From JBBRUG01 sp038247995 (GTDB lineage Bacteria > Chloroflexota > Chloroflexia > Chloroflexales > Chloroflexaceae), in assembly GCA_038247995.1 (NCBI GenBank), contig JBBRUG010000215.1, forward strand, positions 1 to 10,278: 10,278 nucleotides of DNA, read 5' to 3'. Position numbers and translations under genes: made by a program. Positions 1 through 5,963 of this stretch are shown piece after piece; within the stretch, counting starts at the first letter, position 1; every line of letters starts with the position of its first letter. Under the pieces are notes generated by a model. The model was not told the DNA's origin, ran no database searches, and saw only the letters and a list, made by a program, of their open reading frames with translations.

Positions 1-71
1 AGGGTCTTGGTCTCCTTCAGGAGCTCTAAGACGGCCTGGGCCTTGAAGGTGGCGGTGTAAGACTTTTTCAT
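1..71 (-). CDS. IS3-family transposase OrfA, N-terminal fragment (cut by window edge)
   Basis: The visible residues are MKKSYTATFKAQAVLELLKE followed by TKT. This is the characteristic opening of IS3/IS911-type OrfA: a short basic start, then the first helix of the HTH that binds the element's terminal repeats. In this family OrfA is normally about 90-110 residues and is followed by OrfB, the DDE integrase, made by programmed frameshifting; both would lie to the left of the window. The start is the ATG whose complement is at 69-71, with a weak AGG a few bases upstream. Only 23 codons are visible, so it cannot be said whether the transposase is intact. It points away from mcr. Confidence 0.75.
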   Translation of the reverse strand, partial: MKKSYTATFKAQAVLELLKETKT

Positions 72-130
72 AGACCTATTCTACCGAACCCTGGCCGCCA
101 GACTGTGCAGATTCCTGGGTCCACTATACA
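1..130 (-). mobile_element. Partial IS3-family insertion sequence (left end)
   Basis: The element reads on the minus strand and runs off the left edge of the window. It contains the start of an orfA-like transposase gene (71 down to 1). About 60 bases outside that ATG the minus strand begins TGTATAGTGGACCCAGG, which resembles the TG-starting terminal inverted repeats of IS3-family elements and places the outer end near position 130. Only one end is visible, so the other inverted repeat and any target duplication cannot be checked. Immediately outside lie 8-bp tandem repeats, so the exact boundary could shift by a few bases. The family call is recognition from the protein start; the boundary is inference. 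Confidence 0.7.
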
Positions 131-153
131 CTGAAGCACTGAAGCACTGAAGC
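130..153. repeat. 8-bp tandem repeat, three copies
   Basis: The unit ACTGAAGC occurs three times in perfect tandem, directly against the inferred outer end of the insertion sequence. It is short enough to have arisen by slippage. Whether it predates the insertion or formed with it cannot be told from one end. Confidence 0.85.
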
Positions 154-170
154 GGGGAGGGGGTAAGCAT

Positions 171-240
171 CGCTGAACATTGAGTGTTACATTCGGCATC
201 CGCCGCTGAACATTGAGTGTTACATTCGGCATCCGCCGCT
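171..240. repeat. 33-bp tandem repeat, two perfect copies plus a 4-base start of a third
   Basis: Bases 171-203 and 204-236 are identical; the unit begins CGCTGAACATTGAGTG and ends GGCATCCGC. A third copy starts at 237 (CGCT) and then diverges. There is no unique spacer between copies, so this is a plain tandem duplication and not CRISPR-like. The last bases join a small inverted repeat, GCCGCT at 235-240 with AGCGGC at 243-248. No gene overlaps it convincingly. Function unknown; it may be a recent duplication next to the insertion sequence. Confidence 0.9.
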
Positions 241-250
241 TCAGCGGCCT

Positions 251-291
251 GCTGCTCCGCAACCATGAGCAGCGCCCTTCAGGGCGCGTTT
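251..291 (+). other. Two overlapping hairpins in the gene-free region upstream of mcr
   Basis: GCTGCTC (251-257) pairs with GAGCAGC (267-273). GCGCCCT (272-278) pairs with AGGGCGC (281-287), followed by GTTT. The second hairpin resembles the stem of an intrinsic terminator but has only three Ts after it, so at best it is a weak or decayed terminator for transcription arriving from the left. The two hairpins share bases 272-273 and cannot both be complete. Confidence 0.4.
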
Positions 292-323
292 CGCAATGCC
301 GAATGATCTGATGTTTTTAGCGT

Positions 324-341
324 TCTACCGCTCTACCGCTC
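324..341. repeat. 8-bp tandem repeat TCTACCGC, 2.25 copies
   Basis: TCTACCGC occurs at 324-331 and 332-339, followed by TC. It sits right before the palindrome in the mcr control region. It may be simple slippage, or a pair of same-face protein contact sites; 8 bp is not a whole helical turn, which argues mildly against the latter. Confidence 0.7.
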
Positions 342-358
342 ATGACGCACTTCGTCAT
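342..358. promoter_or_regulatory. Candidate operator palindrome upstream of mcr
   Basis: ATGACG-CACTT-CGTCAT is a perfect inverted repeat with 6-bp arms and a 5-base centre. It ends 8 bases before the -10 hexamer TACAAT, so it covers the place where a -35 contact would be. Size, symmetry and position fit the binding site of a dimeric HTH regulator acting on mcr. Which regulator, and whether it represses or activates, is not visible. Confidence 0.45.
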
Positions 359-363
359 TTCCA

Positions 364-372
364 TGTTACAAT
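364..372 (+). promoter_or_regulatory. Candidate extended -10 promoter of mcr
   Basis: TGT-TACAAT carries a TGn extension and a -10 hexamer matching TATAAT at five of six positions. No good -35 lies at the usual spacing; the closest is ATGACG at 342-347 with a long 19-base spacer, inside the palindrome. Extended -10 promoters can work without a -35. The start of transcription would fall near 379, giving a leader of about 40 bases. This is the best candidate in the region but is not certain. Confidence 0.45.
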
Positions 373-420
373 ACGCAAAAGCCTCCTGTTTCACCTATTC
401 TATAGCGTTACGAGGTTGTT

Positions 421-3400
421 ATGAACGCATCGGCAGGCGCGAGCCGGCTGGCAGGGAAGGTGGCGCTGATCACCGGCGGCGCCGGCAATATCGGCGAGGT
501 GATCACCCGTCGGTTTCTGGATGCGGGTGCAACGGTTGTAATCACCGGGCGGAACAGCGCAAAACTAGAGGCGTATCGTACGCGTCTGCTTGCCGAAGCC
601 GCTGCGCCTGAAGAACGTGTAGTGGCCGTGGTAATGGACGGCAGCGATATGGCTCAGGTACGCACCGGCGTTGCGCAGATCGTCGCTCGCTTCGGGCGGG
701 TCGATGTGCTGGTGAATAACGCCGGGAGCGCCGGTGCGCGCCAACGCCTGCCGGACATTCCGCTCAGCCGTGCCGAACTCACCGGCGGCGATACTGAAAC
801 GCTGCTCGATGGGATTGGCAACCTGATTGGGATCAGCTGGAACCTCACCCGCGCCGTTGCGCCGCATATGCCGCCCGGTGGCAGCATCATCAATATCTCG
901 ACGATCTTTTCGCGCACCGATTATTACGGGCGGATCCCCTATGTTGTGCCGAAGGCCGCGCTGAATGCGCTGAGCCTGGTGCTGGCGCAAGAATTGGGCG
1001 CCCAGGGCGTGCGGGTCAACCTGATCTACCCCGGCCCGATCGACAGTGAGCGCATTCGGACGGTCTTCCAGCGCATGGATGAACTAAAGGGTCAGCCGGT
1101 GGGTAGTACGGCCGAGGGCTTTTTTAACATGATGCGCCTGAGCCGCCCGAACGCCGATGCCGCGCTGGTGAAGGGTTTTCCGACCACCAACGATGTGGCC
1201 GGCGCGGCGCTCTTTTTTGCCTCCGACGACGCTGCTGCGCTGAGCGGCGCGGCGCTGGAGGTGACGAACGGCATGGATGTGCCGCTAGAGAGCAGCACCA
1301 TTCTTAGTGAACGGCCTGGTTTGCGCGCCGTCGACGGCAGCGGACGGGTGGTGCTCATCAGTGCCGGCGATCAGGTCGAAGACACGATGGCGCTTACCGG
1401 CGTGCTGCGCGCCTGCGGCAGCGAAGTGGTGATCGGCTTCCGCTCGCGCGAAGCCGTCGCGCAGTTGGAACAGATCCTGGCCGAGAGCCGTCGTTTCGGC
1501 GGTGCCAACTACATCCCGCCGATCGTGCTGCATATCGACCCGCTGGAGCCGGAAAGTGTTACCGACGGCCTGAACTGGATGCGCGAACACACCGGCGGGC
1601 CGCATGTGGCGATCGTCCTGCCTGGAGATAATGCTGCGCCGGAGGCGCCCCCGGCAACTGCCGACGACGGCACGGTTGCCGCGTTCCTGGCCGAAGAATT
1701 GGGCGGCGCAGTCGCGATCGCCAAGTATCTCGCCCGTCACTGGCAGGCCACTGCGATTGCCCCCGCTGCGCAGGCGCCCGAGCCGCGCGTGATCTTCCTC
1801 AGTAATGGCGACGACAAACGCGGCAACCGCTATGCCGATCTACTGCGCGCCGGGATCGAGCAGTTGATCCGGGTCTGGCGTCACGAAGCTGCGCTCGATT
1901 ATGCTCGGCTGGCAGCGGAAGCCAACACCACCCGCCCGCTCGCTCCGGTCTGGGCGAACCAGATCGTGCGCTATGTGAACGATGAAGCCGAGGGGCTGGA
2001 GTTTGCCTGCGCCTGGGCGGCGCGCCTGCTGTTGGGCAATCGCCAGGTCGATCAGATCAACCTGTACCTGCCGCGCGACATCGTCGCCACGACGGGTGCG
2101 CAGCGCCCCTCATTCGGCTGGGCCGAAAACCTGATCGGCCTGCACATGGGCAAGGTGGCGCTGATCACCGGCGGCAGCGCGGGTATCGGCGGTCAGATCG
2201 GACGCTTGCTGGCGCTCAGCGGTGCGCGGGTGATGCTGGCCGCTCGCGATCGGCACAAGCTGGAGCAGATCCGCGCCAGCATAATCGGCGAACTGCGCGA
2301 AGTCGGTTATGTTGATGCCGAACAACGCGTGCAGATCTTCCCCAACTGCGATGTCGCCAACGAAGACCAGCTTGTTGCGCTTGTCGAGCGCACCTTGCAA
2401 ACCTTCGGACGGGTCGATTATTTGCTCAACAACGCGGGCATTGCCGGTGTGGAAGAGATGGTGATCGATCTTCCGCTGGCCGGTTGGCGGAACACGCTGA
2501 ATGCCAACCTGATCAGCAACTACTCGCTGATTCGTAAGCTTGCGCCGCTGATGCAAGCCCAGGGCAGTGGATATGTGCTCAACGTCTCGTCGTACTTCGG
2601 CGGCGAGAAGTACGCAGCAATCCCGTATCCCAATCGCGCCGACTACGCGGTGAGCAAGGCCGGACAGCGGGCCCTGGCCGAAGCGCTGGCGCGTTTCCTC
2701 GGCCCGGAAGTGCAGATCAACGCCCTGGCGCCTGGGCCGGTGGAGGGTGATCGGCTGCGCGGCACCGGCGAGCGGCCCGGCCTGTTTATGCGCCGCGCCC
2801 GGCTGATCCTGGCCAACAAACGGCTCAACGATGTGCATGCCGCGCTGATCGAAGCCCATCGCGCCAGCGCCCGCCCGGTGCACGAACTGCTACAAGTGGT
2901 GTTCGCAAACGACGTGCGCGCGCTCGCCGATGACGCAACCCTGCCCGACGCTCTGCGCAACCTCGGCAGTGCGATCACGCGCAACGACACGCCGAATGCC
3001 GCCGGTGGGCGCTTCCTGATGAACGCCGATATCGCCGCAAAGCTGATCGCGCGCCTTGCCACTGGGGGCTATCTAGCTCAGGCGGCGGGAGGCAGGCCGC
3101 AGGAGGCAGGTTCCGAATCAGGTCCTTTGTCCCTTGCCAGCCAGCCGCCCGAGCCATTCTTTGCCGGTGCGGCGGTGGAACGCGAGGCGCGCAAGGTGCG
3201 CGACGGCATTATGAGCATGCTCTACCTTCAGCGCATGCCCACCGAGTTCGACGTGGCAATGGCTACAGTCTACTACCTGGCCGACCGCAACGTCTCCGGC
3301 GAGACTTTCCACCCTTCCGGCGGCCTGCGCTACGACCGGGCGCCCACCGGCGGCGAACTGTTTGGGCAGCCGCCTGCCGAGCGTCTGGCCCAGTTGATTG

Positions 3401-4131
3401 GGGCGACGGTCTACCTGATCGGTGAGCACCTGGCCGAGCACCTGGAGCTGCTGGCGCGGGCCTTTTTGGAGCGTTACGGGGTGGGGAAGATTATTCTGAT
3501 CACCGAGACGGCCGCCGGCGCAGCCGAACTGCACGCACGCCTGAGCGACCATGTTACTGCGAGCCGGGTTCATAGCATTGTGGCCGGCGACGACATCGAG
3601 GGCGCACTTGATCAGGCGCTTGCGATCTATGGCCGCCCAGGGCCGGTGGTCTGCACGCCCTTTCACCCGCTACCAGCGCTACCGCTGGCCGGGCGCGAAG
3701 TGGGGAACTGGAGCACCGTGCTCAGTGAAGCAGGCTTTGCTGCGATCTGCGAACAACAGCTAACCCATCACTTCCGCGTCACGCACAAACTGGCGCTGAT
3801 GGACGGCACGGCAATCGCGCTCGTGACGCCCGAAACGACGGCGACGTCGAGTACCGAGCAGTTCGCCCTGGCCAATTTCGTGAAGACTACGCTGCACGCC
3901 TTCACGGCGACGGTAGGCGTAGAGTGTGATCGTACGGTGCATCGGTCGATTGTGAACCAGGTTGACCTGACCCGGCGAGCGCGGGCCGAGGAACCACGCA
4001 GTGAAGCCGAGCGCCGGCAGGAACTTGATCGGCTGGTGGACGCCGTGTTACTTGCCACAGCGCCCCTGCCCCCCGCCGACGACAGCCGCTACGCCGGACG
4101 GATCCATCGCGGTCGGGCGATTACGGTGTGA
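421..4131 (+). CDS. mcr: Bifunctional malonyl-CoA reductase (3-hydroxypropionate bi-cycle)
   Basis: The enzyme reduces malonyl-CoA with two NADPH, via malonate semialdehyde, to 3-hydroxypropionate and CoA in the cytoplasm. It is a key step of the 3-hydroxypropionate CO2-fixation bi-cycle. Its 1236 residues match in size and in many long stretches the Chloroflexus enzyme (about 1219). The protein has four short-chain-dehydrogenase (SDR) units. The N-half, which reduces the semialdehyde, has TGGAGNIG at 18-25, NNAG at 99-102, S160 and Y174-x3-K178. The C-half, the CoA-dependent reductase, has TGGSAGIG at 583-590, NNAG at 670-673, S723/S724 and Y742-x3-K746. The second and fourth SDR-like units (about 310-560 and 915-1236) lack full catalytic sets and are probably structural. 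The start is ATG 421 with GAGG five bases upstream. It looks monocistronic, with its own promoter candidate and a terminator directly after. A linker at about 885-912 is longer than in Chloroflexus. Confidence 0.97.
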   Translation: MNASAGASRLAGKVALITGGAGNIGEVITRRFLDAGATVVITGRNSAKLEAYRTRLLAEAAAPEERVVAVVMDGSDMAQVRTGVAQIVARFGRVDVLVNNAGSAGARQRLPDIPLSRAELTGGDTETLLDGIGNLIGISWNLTRAVAPHMPPGGSIINISTIFSRTDYYGRIPYVVPKAALNALSLVLAQELGAQGVRVNLIYPGPIDSERIRTVFQRMDELKGQPVGSTAEGFFNMMRLSRPNADAALVKGFPTTNDVAGAALFFASDDAAALSGAALEVTNGMDVPLESSTILSERPGLRAVDGSGRVVLISAGDQVEDTMALTGVLRACGSEVVIGFRSREAVAQLEQILAESRRFGGANYIPPIVLHIDPLEPESVTDGLNWMREHTGGPHVAIVLPGDNAAPEAPPATADDGTVAAFLAEELGGAVAIAKYLARHWQATAIAPAAQAPEPRVIFLSNGDDKRGNRYADLLRAGIEQLIRVWRHEAALDYARLAAEANTTRPLAPVWANQIVRYVNDEAEGLEFACAWAARLLLGNRQVDQINLYLPRDIVATTGAQRPSFGWAENLIGLHMGKVALITGGSAGIGGQIGRLLALSGARVMLAARDRHKLEQIRASIIGELREVGYVDAEQRVQIFPNCDVANEDQLVALVERTLQTFGRVDYLLNNAGIAGVEEMVIDLPLAGWRNTLNANLISNYSLIRKLAPLMQAQGSGYVLNVSSYFGGEKYAAIPYPNRADYAVSKAGQRALAEALARFLGPEVQINALAPGPVEGDRLRGTGERPGLFMRRARLILANKRLNDVHAALIEAHRASARPVHELLQVVFANDVRALADDATLPDALRNLGSAITRNDTPNAAGGRFLMNADIAAKLIARLATGGYLAQAAGGRPQEAGSESGPLSLASQPPEPFFAGAAVEREARKVRDGIMSMLYLQRMPTEFDVAMATVYYLADRNVSGETFHPSGGLRYDRAPTGGELFGQPPAERLAQLIGATVYLIGEHLAEHLELLARAFLERYGVGKIILITETAAGAAELHARLSDHVTASRVHSIVAGDDIEGALDQALAIYGRPGPVVCTPFHPLPALPLAGREVGNWSTVLSEAGFAAICEQQLTHHFRVTHKLALMDGTAIALVTPETTATSSTEQFALANFVKTTLHAFTATVGVECDRTVHRSIVNQVDLTRRARAEEPRSEAERRQELDRLVDAVLLATAPLPPADDSRYAGRIHRGRAITV
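3088..3110. repeat. Direct repeat inside the extended mcr linker
   Basis: GGAGGCAGG occurs at 3088-3096 and again at 3102-3110, in the part of mcr that encodes the Gly/Ala/Ser/Pro-rich linker between the third and fourth SDR units (residues about 885-912). Compared with the Chloroflexus aurantiacus protein as I remember it, the linker is about 12 residues longer. The repeat suggests the extra length came from local duplication or capture of a small repetitive DNA, in frame. Confidence 0.55.
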
Positions 4132-4136
4132 CCTGC

Positions 4137-4176
4137 GGCGTAGGGGCCCGTTGCCATGCGTCCCTACGCCTTTTTT
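4137..4176 (+). terminator. Intrinsic terminator of mcr
   Basis: GGCGTAGGG (4137-4145) pairs perfectly with CCCTACGCC (4162-4170), a 9-bp GC-rich stem, followed at once by six Ts (4171-4176). It begins 5 bases after the mcr stop. In the other direction the stem has no T-run, so it should act only on mcr transcripts. The stop codon of the convergent methyltransferase (complement of CTA at 4164-4166) lies inside the right arm, and its last Lys-Lys codons are formed by the T-run read on the other strand. Confidence 0.9.
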
Positions 4177-4964
4177 GCCACCACAATCCCGAACGTCGAA
4201 CGGAGCGAAACCACCTTTCCGGCTGCTTCAACCACCTCAAAACGCTCGCGCAGGTGGGCCGGGGCGGCAAGCAGCCAGCGTTCCAGGGCGTCGCGCTCGG
4301 TTTCCGGCATGCGCATGCGGGCCGTCCACTCCAGGAACGGATACGGATCGCGCGGGTCGTCTTCGGCGTGGAGCACCGTCAGGCCGGCGGCTGTGCAGAA
4401 GCGGCGCCACTCGGCGTAACTGTAGGCGCGGACGTGGCTGGGGTCGCGCCAGCGTTCAAACCGATCCATAAAGCGATCGGCCTCAGCGTCTTCCAGGCCG
4501 ATATGGTCGGAGACAAGCAGCATACCGCCGGGGCGCAAACCGGCGACGGCGCTATGCACAAAAGCCTGCACATCGGCGAAATGATGCGCGGCAACCCGAC
4601 AAACCACCCGGTCGAGGCTGGCCGGTGCGCAAGGCAACGCCTCAGCGGCACAGCGCAAAAAGCTCACATTGGCGGCGCCGCTGGCGGTAAGGTGTTCCCG
4701 CGCGGCGTGGAGCATTGCCGTCGTCAGATCGCTGGCAATCACATGCTGTACGCGAGGCGCCAGCGTCAGGGCCGCGTGACCGCCGCCGGTGGCGACATCA
4801 AGCACCAGTTCGTCGCCGTCGAGCGCTGCGAGATCGACCAGGCGCAAAAGATCGCCGCCGCGGGCGTGGGTGGCGCTCGTGACATAATCTTGGGCTGCGG
4901 GCGCAAATTGGGCCTGGACGCGAGCCTGAACTGCGGCGTGATCGCCGGGAAGCGGAGCGGCCAT
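4164..4964 (-). CDS. Class I SAM-dependent methyltransferase (YcgJ/UbiE-like fold), substrate unknown
   Basis: This 266-residue cytoplasmic protein transfers a methyl group from S-adenosylmethionine to an unidentified acceptor. Motif I is LDVATGGGHAALTLA from about residue 55, the SAM-binding glycine loop. The acidic D79 in VIASDLT should bind the ribose, AEALPC (107-112) the adenine region, and LRPGGMLLVSD (143-153) is the post-motif strand. The C-terminal part (about 155-250, rich in Trp, Arg and Glu) probably shapes the substrate site. ATG at 4964 is chosen because AGGA lies 8 bases upstream and homologous proteins start near here; a longer in-frame reading to 5228 adds 88 low-quality residues over the divergent promoter. 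The gene is convergent with mcr and divergent from the HTH gene. No substrate-specific motif was recognised, so UbiE-type quinone methylation is only one of many options. Confidence 0.88.
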   Translation of the reverse strand: MAAPLPGDHAAVQARVQAQFAPAAQDYVTSATHARGGDLLRLVDLAALDGDELVLDVATGGGHAALTLAPRVQHVIASDLTTAMLHAAREHLTASGAANVSFLRCAAEALPCAPASLDRVVCRVAAHHFADVQAFVHSAVAGLRPGGMLLVSDHIGLEDAEADRFMDRFERWRDPSHVRAYSYAEWRRFCTAAGLTVLHAEDDPRDPYPFLEWTARMRMPETERDALERWLLAAPAHLRERFEVVEAAGKVVSLRSTFGIVVAKKA

Positions 4965-4983
4965 GGAAAGAATCCTTTCAAGC

Positions 4984-5091
4984 CCTACAGCACTGCGCAG
5001 CATGACTGAGCCGCAGAGGCCCCTGAACCGGGTAGCGCGCTGCGCTCGCGCCTGGTTATGCAGGCGCAATCGATCTGAGCAATGCTGTAGG
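4984..5091. promoter_or_regulatory. Nested inverted repeats in the divergent intergenic region
   Basis: CCTACAGCACTGC (4984-4996) and GCAATGCTGTAGG (5079-5091) are inverted repeats matching at 12 of 13 positions. Inside them GCGCAGC (4995-5001) matches GCTGCGC (5039-5045), and GCGCCTG (5048-5054) pairs with CAGGCGC (5061-5067) as a tight hairpin with a 6-base loop. The block lies between the methyltransferase start (4964) and the promoter of the HTH gene (5118-5126). It could be a pair of operator half-sites for the neighbouring HTH protein, or a structured untranslated leader of the methyltransferase. Confidence 0.5.
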
Positions 5092-5117
5092 CAGCGGGTT
5101 GCACCTATCCGATGCCG

Positions 5118-5126
5118 TGTTAGAAT
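5118..5126 (+). promoter_or_regulatory. Extended -10 promoter of the HTH gene
   Basis: TGT-TAGAAT has a TGn extension and a -10 hexamer at five of six. A partial -35, TTGCAC (5099-5104), lies 16 bases upstream. Transcription would start near 5133, leaving a leader of about 70 bases before the ATG at 5204. The -10 hexamer is the same as in the two other promoters called downstream. Confidence 0.6.
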
Positions 5127-5203
5127 AAGTATGTGAGGAATCATAGCACAATCCGGAATGTCGCGTGTCTGCAACGTGGCGGACCAAAGAACGAGGTGGA
5201 TCA

Positions 5204-5500
5204 ATGAGCAAGGAGTACCAGTATCCATCGCTGAAGGCGCGTAAGCGCGCTCGCCAGGAGTGGGACGCCCAACGGATCCGTGCGCTCCGTGAGTACATGG
5301 GGCTTACGCAGCAACAGCTTGCCGATGAGCTTGAAGTGCGCCAGCAGACGATCAGCGAATGGGAGACCGGCATTCATAAACCGCATCGCTCGACGCAGAA
5401 GACGCTCTCGCTCGTGGCCGAGCGGGCCGGTTTTGTCTATCAAGTATCCGAAGCACCTGCTCCGCTGAGTTCGCCCAACGGGGAAGAAGATGCCGCTTGA
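5204..5500 (+). CDS. Cro/C1-type HTH transcriptional regulator (98 aa)
   Basis: A small DNA-binding protein of the XRE/Cro-C1 class, acting in the cytoplasm, probably as a dimer. The HTH spans about residues 24-63: RIRALREYMGLTQQQLADEL followed by the recognition helix RQQTISEWETG, ending near PHRS. A basic N-tail (KARKRAR, 11-17) may contact the DNA backbone. The short tail after residue 82 is Pro/Ser/Glu-rich and likely disordered; there is no ligand-binding or protease domain. ATG 5204 is chosen over an in-frame GTG at 5165 because GAGGTG (5193-5198) lies exactly five bases before it. The gene is divergent from the methyltransferase and 142 bases upstream of a second small HTH gene. Autoregulation through the intergenic inverted repeats is plausible but not shown. 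The last codon and stop overlap the next promoter's -35. Confidence 0.88.
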   Translation: MSKEYQYPSLKARKRARQEWDAQRIRALREYMGLTQQQLADELEVRQQTISEWETGIHKPHRSTQKTLSLVAERAGFVYQVSEAPAPLSSPNGEEDAA

Positions 5501-5525
5501 CAAATACACGTTACCGGATTAGAAT
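5497..5525 (+). promoter_or_regulatory. Consensus-like promoter overlapping the HTH stop codon
   Basis: A perfect -35 TTGACA (5497-5502), a 17-base spacer and -10 TAGAAT (5520-5525, five of six). The -35 overlaps the TGA stop of the HTH gene at 5498-5500. Transcription would start near 5532 and run through the 5573-5600 hairpin into the double-HTH gene at 5643, giving a leader of about 110 bases. Confidence 0.75.
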
Positions 5526-5572
5526 ATACGTGCGTGTCTGAACCCTTGGCATAGCGCATAGCCTGCACCGCC

Positions 5573-5606
5573 AACGGCACGAGATCTCTATCGTGCCGTT
5601 TCTTAT
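5573..5606 (+). terminator. Intrinsic terminator or attenuator in the leader of the double-HTH gene
   Basis: AACGGCACGA (5573-5582) pairs perfectly with TCGTGCCGTT (5591-5600), a 10-bp stem with an 8-base loop, followed by TCTTAT. With the Ts closing the stem the tail reads GTTTCTTAT, T-rich but interrupted, so termination may be partial. It is downstream of both the HTH gene and the promoter at 5497-5525 and upstream of the gene at 5643. It can therefore end HTH transcripts and also attenuate the downstream gene. Confidence 0.6.
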
Positions 5607-5642
5607 CCCATTTCTATCCGTTATCGTGTTAAAGAGGCTATT

Positions 5643-5963
5643 ATGCAAAGCTTGCCCCGTGTGCCTTGCGCCCAACTGCGTTGCTGGTATGAGGACGAAC
5701 AACTTGGTGTCGCCAGGATCGCCGAGCGCGTGGGGTGTAGCCCGGCCACAATCTCGAACTGGCTGCGGCGCTGCGCCATTCCGGCCCGGCAAGGGCGTTT
5801 TCAGCCGCTTGCCATCGACCATGGCGAGTTACGGCGGCTCTATCTGGATGAAACTTTGCCGCTAGCCGAGATTGCCGCAGCATTTGGGGTCAGCGTAAGC
5901 ACGATCAATAACCGGCGGCGCGCATACAATATTCCCAAACGCGGCCTGCGGCCCCGGCGCTGA
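5643..5963 (+). CDS. Small protein with two tandem homologous HTH units (106 aa)
   Basis: Probably a DNA-binding protein; target unknown. It consists of two copies of one motif, residues about 11-49 and 62-100. Both follow the pattern LR..Y.DE.L..A.IA...G.S..TI.N...R..IP.R, with 18 identities over 39 aligned residues by eye. Each copy has the form of a helix, an IA-type positioning helix, a GxS turn and a recognition helix (ATISNWLRR and STINNRRRA). The ends are basic (KRGLRPRR), suiting nucleic-acid binding. There is no other domain, so it may be a regulator, or a lone DNA-binding part of a type often seen in HNH or recombinase proteins. ATG 5643 has GAGG five bases upstream. It has its own promoter and a hairpin in its leader. 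Annotation as a regulator is inference. Confidence 0.8.
   Translation: MQSLPRVPCAQLRCWYEDEQLGVARIAERVGCSPATISNWLRRCAIPARQGRFQPLAIDHGELRRLYLDETLPLAEIAAAFGVSVSTINNRRRAYNIPKRGLRPRR

Noticed and set aside
171..240. Possible CRISPR-like array or repeated peptide gene on the minus strand
   Set aside because: The copies abut with no spacer, there are only two, and the minus frames over them have no RBS or recognisable protein.
2110..3666. Several minus-strand open frames of 139-257 codons inside mcr
   Set aside because: They are antisense to a well-conserved enzyme, rich in His/Arg/Gln as expected for GC-rich shadows, and show no family resemblance.
5165..5203. Upstream GTG start for the HTH regulator (111 residues)
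   Set aside because: GAGGTG five bases before ATG 5204 decides the start; the extra residues would be encoded by the RBS itself.
4965..5228. Long N-terminal extension of the methyltransferase (to 354 residues)
   Set aside because: The added 88 residues are not protein-like for this family, overlap the divergent promoter and HTH start, and the ATG at 4964 has a good AGGA.
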